In this document: one piece after another, positions 7,572 through 13,052 of the stretch
How the letters are laid out: each line of letters starts with the position of its first letter
Position numbering within the stretch: the stretch's first letter is position 1
Origin: E44-bin32 sp041573795
GTDB lineage: Bacteria; Chloroflexota; Anaerolineae; Anaerolineales; E44-bin32
NCBI GenBank assembly: GCA_041573795.1
Contig: JBFFQB010000092.1
Span: 1 to 13,052, forward strand
Reading direction: 5' to 3'
Length of the DNA stretch: 13,052 nt
Translations under genes and position numbers: made by a program
The notes under the pieces: generated by a model
Seen by the model: only the letters and a program-made list of their open reading frames with translations
What the model was told of the DNA's origin: nothing
The model's database searches: none

Positions 7572-8897
7572 TTAATCCGGAGACAAGGGCTGGTATGGAC
7601 GTACCCAGGATGCACGCCCAAGGATGAAATCAGGCGCCGGAACAAGATTCACTTGCAGGTTTGAAAGCTCGAGCAGTGCCAGCTGGTAGTGTTCACTCCC
7701 GGGATCTTCCCTATTGGTAAGGTAAGCGAGGTAGCGCCCATCGTGAGACCAGCGCGCCAGGATCTCGTCCGCATCATCCTTTGTCAGTTGCAAGGGAACC
7801 CGATCCACCAGGTCGAGAACATAGAGGTCATACTGATCGAATCGATTGGATTCGAACACGATCCGCTGCCCATCGGGAGACCAGGAGGGGTTCAACTCCA
7901 TGGCAGAGTTTTGGGCGAGCGTTTCCACGGAACCATCCTCGACGTCAACAAGCGCGATATCCGAATCGTTGGCTCCTACGGTCGTTAGCAACATTCGTGA
8001 GTCGCTTGACCACACAGGGGCGTTGTAGTTTGCCGCTAACCCTGGCACGGGAACGCTGATCCGGATCGATTCGAGCAGGACGGTTTCACCAGAGCCATCT
8101 TGGGTGGTCAGTAGCAAGTTGCCCTGATTGCAACCATTCTGATCGCGTGGCATTGATGGGCAGCCTGGCTTCTCTGCGGTGTAACGCAGGAATGCGATCC
8201 AGCGGCCATCGGGAGACCAGCTGGGATGGAGGTCAGCCTGGTCGCCTTGGGTCAACCTGGACCACGTGTCGCTTTCCATGTCGAAAATCCAGAGATTCAC
8301 TCCTTCGGGATCGCCTTTAACCCTAAATGGGGCGATCAGGTAAGCGCTATCCGGCGACCACGCTGCACCGCCAAATCGGGGGCTGTACGTTGATCCTTCC
8401 GGTGCGATCCGTACGGCTATACCACGCCCGAGATCAGCCAGGAAGAGGTTTAGGTTCAGGCCTGGACAGCCATCCTGGCTGCATGGAAGTTGTTCATTGG
8501 CGCCATCGAAGGCGAGGTAGCGGCCGTTAGGAGACCAGCTCAACTGTATACCGCTTTGTCCATAGGGAATGAATTGCTCGAAAACCTCAGGATGCCGGAT
8601 TTCTCCTATGCGGGGGTTGAAAAGGCTGATGCGTGAGTCGTGCATGGCCAGATCGCCCAAAGCAGAGGTGAAGGATAACAGGCTAGAATCTGCGAGAATT
8701 GTCGGGAGAGGTGAAGGGGAGGCTGTTGGTGCGGCTATCGTCTCTGTGCTGTCCATGGCAGGCGCTGTACTGGGTGTAGTGGGAGAGGGAAGCGAGGGGG
8801 ATGGTGATATCGGGGTGCAGCCCGAAGTCGTCAGGGTCATTACCAGGCTGAGGAGAAACACTTTAAAGCTCAAATAGGACCATCTATGCATGATCAT
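7572..8897 (-). CDS. TolB/PD40-type beta-propeller lipoprotein
   Basis: The 441-residue product has a lipoprotein signal peptide: a hydrophobic stretch (about 9-24) and lipobox TSGC with lipidated Cys27. A Ser/Pro/Thr-rich stalk follows (about 28-65), then six PD40/WD40-like repeats. Their cores are LSWSPNGRYLAF, AAWSPDSAYLI, PSWSPDGRWIAF, PVWSSDSRMLL, PSWSPDGQRIVF and ARWSHDGRYLAYL. It should form a six-bladed propeller on the outer face of the membrane, where such domains bind proteins or ligands; no catalytic residue is visible. The ATG at 8897 overlaps the stop of the preceding gene (ATGA), indicating translational coupling and explaining the lack of a clear Shine-Dalgarno site. An in-frame ATG at 8891 is an alternative. 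The M23 gene follows after 10 bp. Confidence 0.88.
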   Translation of the reverse strand: MIMHRWSYLSFKVFLLSLVMTLTTSGCTPISPSPSLPSPTTPSTAPAMDSTETIAAPTASPSPLPTILADSSLLSFTSALGDLAMHDSRISLFNPRIGEIRHPEVFEQFIPYGQSGIQLSWSPNGRYLAFDGANEQLPCSQDGCPGLNLNLFLADLGRGIAVRIAPEGSTYSPRFGGAAWSPDSAYLIAPFRVKGDPEGVNLWIFDMESDTWSRLTQGDQADLHPSWSPDGRWIAFLRYTAEKPGCPSMPRDQNGCNQGNLLLTTQDGSGETVLLESIRISVPVPGLAANYNAPVWSSDSRMLLTTVGANDSDIALVDVEDGSVETLAQNSAMELNPSWSPDGQRIVFESNRFDQYDLYVLDLVDRVPLQLTKDDADEILARWSHDGRYLAYLTNREDPGSEHYQLALLELSNLQVNLVPAPDFILGRASWVRPYQPLSPD

Positions 8898-10150
8898 TCG
8901 CTTTGCACCCAGGCTGGATGCCTAGGCGCATTCGTCCTTTGCAGCAACTCGGCTGATTTTGAGTTGAGATCAAATTGCCATAGCTCGGCCTTCTGGTTCC
9001 GGATGACCGTGAAGGCGATAAATTGACCGTTTGGAGATCTGGAGGGGTCGGCGACGATAGCATCCTCCAGAGTCGTCAGTGGTGTAGGGATGCCGCGCAT
9101 GACTTCGACCTGGTACAGGTTGCTTAATAGGGCTTTCGGATCAATGTCCGCGCCTAGATCATCGGGGTTTTCACGCCGTATGTAGAAGACATGCGACCCA
9201 TCCGTGGACCAGAATATTGGAAACCCATGACCGGCATCTGCGGCTGTGAGGAAACGAGCCTCTGAACCGTCGGCATTCACAACCCATAATTCACCTGTTG
9301 AGAATGGTTGTACGCTATCGGGCAGCAGGATGTAGGCTAACTTGTCGTCTTGATCAGACCATTGGAGCATCCCAACGATCTGAGATGGAAATTGCTTGAT
9401 AAGCTGCTTGTGCTCTCCCGTTTTATCCGCGAGCCATAGTTCACTGCCCTGGCCAAAACCTGAGTAGGTTGCGAACGCCAATTGGGCACCACTTCGATGA
9501 TAGGCGGCAGCATAGGTGTTTGTTGGCAATCGAGAGCCAGACAGTCTTCCGCTCGGAACCGCCAGGCTTGCTATTTGCGGATCGGTTGAGGCGTGTATTT
9601 TCAGGAGGATTTCATTTTTACGAGGATGCCAGTAAAGGAAGATCGTGTCGCTTCTGACATCGGAGCTTAGGGGGACGGGATTTCCGCTTCTACCATTGAC
9701 AACCTCGATGCGTGCTCCATCCTCGCAACTCCACTGGATTACGATCCAGGGTCCATGAGGAGATGCATGGATACCCCTCACTTCACATCCCAGCTGGACG
9801 CTAAGCCGTGCATAGGATTGTGCCTCACGGTCTGGGCTAGCTGAAGTACTAGAAGATGGGAGGATTCGAAGGTCCAAGCTCCCAGAGGGATAATCCGTTT
9901 CAAGGTAAACCAAGCCTTCAACGCTTGGAGCAGGGGTTGGTTCCAGTTCGAGGATCGAGTCAGCTAGTCCATGAAACCAGCTCGTTGGCAGTTTAAGAAA
10001 GGCTAGGAGGATGGAAGCGATGATGACCCCGCGCAGCAGGCCTTTTCCGGGGAATGCATTGCGGCTTGCATCTAGCTTAAATGAGGATTTGGATGGTTCA
10101 TCACGAGTGGGGAATTCAATTGCCCGTCCTGGCTTCAACAGCCTTGACAT
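8894..10150 (-). CDS. Membrane-anchored PD40-like beta-propeller protein
   Basis: The 418-residue product has a polar N-terminal tail (about 1-37), one transmembrane helix (about 38-55, GVIIASILLAFLKLP) and a large extracytoplasmic part. That part carries about six degenerate PD40 blades, for example FLYWHPRKNEILL, AAYHRSGAQLAFA, LQWSDQDDKLAYI, IFWSTDGSHVFYI and SRSPNGQFIAFTV. It resembles the lipoprotein encoded next but is anchored by a helix rather than a lipid, so the pair may be diverged duplicates or partners. A TTG at 10171 could extend the frame by 7 codons. The ATG at 10150 is preferred because AAGGGGG lies 7 nt upstream. It is first in a three-gene operon, with a good promoter at 10216-10245. 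No enzymatic motif is seen; the role is unknown. Confidence 0.82.
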   Translation of the reverse strand: MSRLLKPGRAIEFPTRDEPSKSSFKLDASRNAFPGKGLLRGVIIASILLAFLKLPTSWFHGLADSILELEPTPAPSVEGLVYLETDYPSGSLDLRILPSSSTSASPDREAQSYARLSVQLGCEVRGIHASPHGPWIVIQWSCEDGARIEVVNGRSGNPVPLSSDVRSDTIFLYWHPRKNEILLKIHASTDPQIASLAVPSGRLSGSRLPTNTYAAAYHRSGAQLAFATYSGFGQGSELWLADKTGEHKQLIKQFPSQIVGMLQWSDQDDKLAYILLPDSVQPFSTGELWVVNADGSEARFLTAADAGHGFPIFWSTDGSHVFYIRRENPDDLGADIDPKALLSNLYQVEVMRGIPTPLTTLEDAIVADPSRSPNGQFIAFTVIRNQKAELWQFDLNSKSAELLQRTNAPRHPAWVQSE

Positions 10151-10215
10151 GACTTGCCCCCTTTTGGACAATAACCAGAAGGTCAGTTCTGTAGTACTTT
10201 GGTCCTAGAGATTTC

Positions 10216-10245
10216 ACTCTAGCATAAATATCAAGTGCCTGTCAA
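10216..10245 (-). promoter_or_regulatory. Sigma70-type promoter of the PD40/M23 operon
   Basis: The minus strand has a consensus TTGACA (10240-10245), an 18-nt spacer and TAGAGT (10216-10221), preceded by an extended -10 TG dinucleotide. The predicted start is near 10209, leaving a leader of about 60 nt before the ATG at 10150. Its -35 box ends 10 bp from the edge of the right integrase repeat. Confidence 0.55.
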
Positions 10246-10255
10246 CCTGGCTTCT

Positions 10256-10391
10256 CGATGCGGGAGTCCCAACAGAAGCCATTGCAGATCTGCTTGGGCA
10301 CTCCTCAATCGCGATCACGGCTGTTTACGCCAAGGTCGTGGACATGCATAAATACACGCCAAGTGAGGTGTTGAATAGTTTAGGGGGATAA
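10256..10391 (+). pseudogene. Tyrosine recombinase (integrase) 3'-end fragment, copy 2
   Basis: This encodes the same last ~44 residues as the copy at 4437-4572, with one change (Ile to Val beside the nucleophilic tyrosine: TAVYAKV). The histidine (LGH) and tyrosine are kept, and the frame ends at the same TAA. No upstream recombinase coding is present; the promoter of the PD40/M23 operon lies directly next to it, on the other strand. Thirteen of the 14 base differences from copy 1 are synonymous. Confidence 0.87.
10256..10391 (+). repeat. 136-bp direct repeat, right copy
   Basis: Same-strand partner of 4437-4572, about 90% identical without gaps. Together the copies bracket about 5.7 kb that contains exactly one operon and its promoter. 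Confidence 0.9.
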
Positions 10392-10532
10392 TCCGATTTT
10401 TCACGTAATCGATCATAAAGCTATGTAAAGATAAACCAACGACTGCTTTGCCGCATGTCACTCCATGGAAGTAAGGCGAAGATACAGCTGTGGTTGCGTG
10501 ATCGTGATGCGGATTGTTTTTGGATCGAGCTA
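10392..10532. other. Intergenic stretch downstream of the MATE-like gene
   Basis: This 141-bp gap separates the integrase repeat from the 3' end of the MATE/ANKH-like gene. I find no intrinsic terminator, tRNA or credible ORF in it. The open minus-strand frame that passes through it (10315-10803) is out of frame with the real gene and starts inside it. Confidence 0.5.
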
Positions 10533-11867
10533 TCAGACCTGCTGACGGAGCACTTTTAAAGCGGATCGGGTGCGGCGTCGAAGCCAGAACATTTGCGCCA
10601 GACCACCCAGGCTGAATGCCGTCCAGCCCACATACAAACCGACCATTGTGCCCGAGCTCACGCCGACAGTCAGGACGATCAGGCTTACAACTAGAGAGAT
10701 CGCAATCGCCTCGGTAATGCCTCTTGTCTTGCGCGTATGCAGTAGGATCCCCTGGTACCAACTCTGATACACGTTGAAGGCTGGAAGCAGGAGGGCGAAC
10801 CACACCGATCTGCGTGCCAGTTCGGCCAAATCTGAAGATAGACCAGACACTGTCTCAAACCACCAGCTGGACAGCGGCGTTGCGGCTACGAGGATGAGTA
10901 GCGTTGTGGCTGCACCCGCCAATAACGCCGCGAATCGCTGGAGCGAAGTCGCTGCGTTGGGTTTATCAAGCAGTGCAACCACCACTTCGTTATAAGCCAT
11001 CCCCATACTTCGAAGCATGAATATGAAACCGGAGACCACCGGCCAGACAGCCAGGGACTTCAGCGCCAGGGGCATACGGCTCAATGCTGCACTCCCTAAC
11101 GGCAGAACCAGAAGTGTCAATAAGGAAGTCATGGCTAGCGGGATATAGAACGCCAGAAAAGCTCTCATCTGCAACGGTGGCTCCACGATCGGGGCATTGG
11201 GTAGCTCATCCCTGACGACCGGCCGGATCCTGACCCCTGCATAAACCGCTTCGCAAATCACGCCCAGGGAGACTGCTGCACCCGCAACTGCGATCCCGGG
11301 CACGGTGCCGATGAGTAATCCGACGGCAAGGATCGCCCCATCGGCCAGCAAGCGGATCGCCGTTCCGATACTGACCGCCCGCGGATGTCCGAAGCGGATC
11401 AATGCACCCTGGTTGAACCGTCGGAAGGCGATCGAGAAGGTCCAGGGGGTCATTAATTTCAAACCCAGGCGCGCGGATTCCAGGATTTCCTGGGGTACGC
11501 CGATCAGCTTAACCACAACCAGGTCGAACAGCGGCGTGAAGGCGATGAGGATATGTACCAGCGTGAGCACCGCTCCGGCCCAGAGTGTGAACCTGCGCAG
11601 CCAACGATAGGACACCATATCCTTACTCAGAGCAGTGGAGGCGGCCAGCAACATGATAATCGGGGCTTCGATAATAAGGGAAACCGGGAACACCACACCC
11701 CCCCAGGCAGCCAGGTTAATTTCAGGATTTGGCAAACGTGCCATCACCGCGCTGAGCGCAGGGAGCTCCATAGCCATCAGCAGCCAGCTGGCAGCCAACG
11801 GCCACCATGTAGTATGAATCGTGGTCAGCGGCAAACGCATGCGTGGTACTTGCAATCGTGCGGCCAA
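10533..11867 (-). CDS. MATE/ANKH-like polytopic membrane transporter (MOP type)
   Basis: The product has about 444 residues and roughly 12 hydrophobic segments, for example WWPLAASWLLMAME, GVVFPVSLIIEAPIIMLLAA, FTLWAGAVLTLVHILIAF, ILAVGLLIGTVPGIAVAGAA, MTSLLTLLVLPLGSAAL and AIAISLVVSLIVLTVGVSSG. Length and layout fit the MOP flippase superfamily (MATE, Wzx, ANK). The segment FRRFNQGALIRFGHPRAVSI after the first half resembles prokaryotic relatives of progressive ankylosis protein (ANKH) better than classic drug-efflux MATE proteins. The substrate is unknown. The start is uncertain: GTG at 11888 has no ribosome site, TTG at 11867 has GAGAGGA 9 nt upstream and is used here, and ATG at 11840 also keeps the whole membrane domain. 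It lies 125 nt after the tfoX-like gene on the same strand. Confidence 0.8.
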   Translation of the reverse strand: MAARLQVPRMRLPLTTIHTTWWPLAASWLLMAMELPALSAVMARLPNPEINLAAWGGVVFPVSLIIEAPIIMLLAASTALSKDMVSYRWLRRFTLWAGAVLTLVHILIAFTPLFDLVVVKLIGVPQEILESARLGLKLMTPWTFSIAFRRFNQGALIRFGHPRAVSIGTAIRLLADGAILAVGLLIGTVPGIAVAGAAVSLGVICEAVYAGVRIRPVVRDELPNAPIVEPPLQMRAFLAFYIPLAMTSLLTLLVLPLGSAALSRMPLALKSLAVWPVVSGFIFMLRSMGMAYNEVVVALLDKPNAATSLQRFAALLAGAATTLLILVAATPLSSWWFETVSGLSSDLAELARRSVWFALLLPAFNVYQSWYQGILLHTRKTRGITEAIAISLVVSLIVLTVGVSSGTMVGLYVGWTAFSLGGLAQMFWLRRRTRSALKVLRQQV

Positions 11868-11956
11868 TTCAGAACATCCTCTCGACACCTATGGTTCTAC
11901 CGGTGTCTGGTGCTGTTATTCGATTCGAGTGAAATCAGCTGGATAGAAGGTTTGCG

Positions 11957-11977
11957 TACCTATTCTCGAGGTAGGTA
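11957..11977. repeat. Short inverted repeat upstream of the MATE-like gene
   Basis: TACCTA and TAGGTA form 6-bp arms around a 9-nt centre that itself contains CTCGAG. It lies in the gap between the tfoX-like stop and the MATE-like start. No T-tract follows on either strand, so it is not a standard terminator. It could be a weak operator or chance. Confidence 0.3.
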
Positions 11978-11992
11978 TCGAAAACCTGCAGC

Positions 11993-12322
11993 CTACTTCG
12001 GTTCAAGACTCATCACATAGTCATAACTTTCATTGAGATATCCTGCCAACCCATCCAAATCATTCAACATCTCATCCGGGATCCGGATATACCCTTGCAT
12101 GACGGCACCATGGGATTTGAAAGTTGTTGTGTTCAGAGCTTTCATATACCTCTCTTGGACATCTTTCGAGAATCTGATCCCCAACTCACCCGCCTTGTTC
12201 AACATAGAGAACATGTAGCCATTGGCAGAGGTGTAGGGGACGGATTTTCCCTTTCTTTCGAATCTCGGGCAGCTTTCTACGAGCTCATCGTAGAGGGCTA
12301 ACGTATCGTCACGTGTGGTCAT
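11993..12322 (-). CDS. TfoX/Sxy N-terminal-domain protein
   Basis: The 109-residue protein aligns by eye with stand-alone TfoX_N domain proteins (PF04993). Family-typical stretches are the opening YDELVESCPRFERKGKSVPY, the central SANGYMFSMLNKAGELGIRF, HGAVMQGYIRIPDEML, and the ending LNESYDYVMSLEPK. The full domain is present and there is no C-terminal TfoX_C domain, as in many soil and environmental homologues. In Gammaproteobacteria Sxy/TfoX activates competence genes with CRP, but short single-domain versions like this are functionally unassigned. It is probably cytosolic. The ATG at 12322 has GGAGGGA 3-4 nt upstream, a slightly short spacing. Its start overlaps the TGA of a possible decayed upstream ORF. 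The MATE-like gene follows on the same strand; no functional link is obvious. Confidence 0.87.
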   Translation of the reverse strand: MTTRDDTLALYDELVESCPRFERKGKSVPYTSANGYMFSMLNKAGELGIRFSKDVQERYMKALNTTTFKSHGAVMQGYIRIPDEMLNDLDGLAGYLNESYDYVMSLEPK

Positions 12323-12465
12323 TTTCCCTCCAATTCAGCGATCAACGTTGCAGCCTTTTGTTTGTCTTAGGATTTCGAGAGGCCAAAGGATCCACCCTCC
12401 AGGCTTATGCCTGGCGTAAATGTCGGTTCATCCTGGACGATCTTGACCTTCCACGGAATTTTCAT
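12319..12465 (-). pseudogene. Possible small ORF interrupted by a TAA, overlapping the tfoX-like start
   Basis: From an ATG at 12465 the frame encodes 32 residues (MKIPWKVKIVQDEP, then FTPGISLEGGSFGLS), then a TAA at 12367-12369. The same frame resumes with DKQKAATLIAELEGK and ends at a TGA that overlaps the tfoX-like ATG (ATGA). The protein-like character on both sides of the stop and the coupled ending suggest a gene of about 48 codons with one nonsense mutation, or a longer decayed gene. Ribosome site AGGA is only 3 nt from the ATG. I do not recognise the family. The opposite strand is also open here (12313-12570), so coding direction is not certain. Confidence 0.3.
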
Positions 12466-12570
12466 TGTCCTACAGTGCCATACACGGAAAATAAAAGCAA
12501 CACGATTGTGCTTTTCGCCGAGCGACCTGGTCTCTCGTATACAAGCGAATTTGTAACCAATGTCGAGTAG

Positions 12571-12881
12571 ACGATGACTGCACCGGAAATCGGGCGAAAA
12601 TTAGATCAAGATCCTTTTTTCGGCTGTTGCGGAATCTCGAATGTCAATTCTCATTAACATGCATGTTTCGGAATTTTGGTGTACTCAGTGTCAAGCCCCT
12701 TGGAGCATCCGAAAATCCGCATCAGCGGGAGCCATTACGATGGGGAGACACGAAAGGGGGAATCCGCGCGCCAACGGCTGAGGGCCGAACACAGCCTGGC
12801 TTCCAGGTGCCTTTGGCTACGCACCTGGAAGTTATTGGGAAACGCAATCGTGGTGAATGGTGCGTGGTGCGCGGCTTGCGC
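12571..12881. other. Gene-free stretch between the right-edge gene and the tfoX-like region
   Basis: About 310 bp have no coding frame that I can support. It holds a perfect 12-bp palindrome AACATGCATGTT (12656-12667), two minus-strand TTGACA-like hexamers without partner -10 boxes, and the 11-bp inverted repeat listed separately. I see no tRNA, no T-tract terminator and no known riboswitch. Confidence 0.45.
12800..12831. repeat. Perfect 11-bp inverted repeat with 10-nt loop
   Basis: CTTCCAGGTGC (12800-12810) and GCACCTGGAAG (12821-12831) are exact complements around a 10-nt loop. It lies about 50 bp past the stop of the right-edge minus-strand gene. Neither strand has a following U-run, so it may be a Rho-independent-like stem without a tail, an RNA-stabilising hairpin or a protein site. 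Confidence 0.6.
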
Positions 12882-13052
12882 TCAGTCGGTTTGACCCACT
12901 TGTCCGAGGTTCATGTTGAGACTGAATATCAGATGCGCACGGCCACGGATATCTGCGCCGGAATCGTCATCCCGGATGCTGGCGGATGTCAGCATGCTGG
13001 TCACCCACATGATGATCTGCTGCCGGTCGCCCTCAAATTCGCGCAGGGGAAC
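12882..13052 (-). CDS. C-terminal end of an unidentified protein (5' part beyond the window)
   Basis: The minus-strand frame is open from the window edge for 56 codons to a TGA at 12882. It reads VPLREFEGDRQQIIMWVTSM, then LTSASIRDDDSGADIRGRAH and LIFSLNMNLGQVGQTD. Codon use looks like coding sequence: GC-rich third positions and no rare-codon runs. There is no hydrophobic span. I do not recognise the family; the mix of short helices and a final beta-like segment does not decide it. The other frames here look less protein-like. Confidence 0.5.
   Translation of the reverse strand, partial: VPLREFEGDRQQIIMWVTSMLTSASIRDDDSGADIRGRAHLIFSLNMNLGQVGQTD

Noticed and set aside
10315..10803. A 162-codon minus-strand ORF overlapping the end of the MATE-like gene and the integrase fragment
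   Set aside because: It is out of frame with the membrane protein, lacks membrane segments or family character, and runs antisense through the recombinase tail.
12313..12570. An 85-codon plus-strand ORF with a fairly protein-like C-terminal half (LFAERPGLSYTSEFVTNVE)
   Set aside because: It has no ribosome site, its start is antisense to the tfoX-like start, and the minus-strand reading ends in a coupled ATGA. I could not place it in a family; it stays an alternative reading of this stretch.

Overview
The window most resembles a member of the Chloroflexota, probably Anaerolineae or a relative. This is inferred from several traits: secreted proteins with Thr-Pro-rich (TPTPTRTPTP-type) linkers, PD40 beta-propeller lipoproteins, an M23 peptidase fused to golvesin-like and DNRLRE-like domains, and a solute-binding/von Willebrand A fusion next to telA. 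No ribosomal RNA, tRNA or other phylogenetic marker is present, so the assignment is provisional. Every intact gene lies on the minus strand, so the window reads biologically from right to left.

Right end (11993-13052): the C-terminal 56 codons of an unidentified protein run in from the edge. About 310 bases without a gene follow, holding an 11-bp perfect inverted repeat. Next come a possible broken small ORF and a TfoX/Sxy N-terminal-domain gene. Left of these (10533-11867) is a polytopic membrane protein of the MATE/ANKH-like MOP type.

Middle (4437-10391): three co-oriented genes form a tight operon. They encode a membrane-anchored PD40 propeller, a PD40 lipoprotein (ATGA overlap), and a 992-residue multidomain secreted M23 metallopeptidase (10-bp gap). 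A good sigma70-type promoter precedes them. The block is bracketed by two directly repeated 136-bp fragments, each holding the same last ~44 codons of a tyrosine recombinase. The fragments differ at 14 positions, 13 of them synonymous. The left fragment abuts a decayed, truncated GcvT/dimethylglycine-dehydrogenase C-terminus (3941-4436), so this is a scarred, island-like region.

Left end (1-3885): an operon of a two-TM coiled-coil protein (XpaC-like by position and architecture), a TelA-family protein, and a solute-binding protein fused to a VWA domain, cut by the window edge exactly at its MIDAS motif. Its leader is unusual. A near-consensus promoter (TTGACT-17-TATACT) is followed by a CRP/FNR-like palindrome at the predicted start of transcription. 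Two strong intrinsic terminators in the same direction then precede the first gene. This suggests attenuation, or a short terminated RNA upstream of the operon.

The two observations most worth following are the terminator-interrupted leader of the telA operon and the integrase-tail direct repeats around the envelope-protein cassette.
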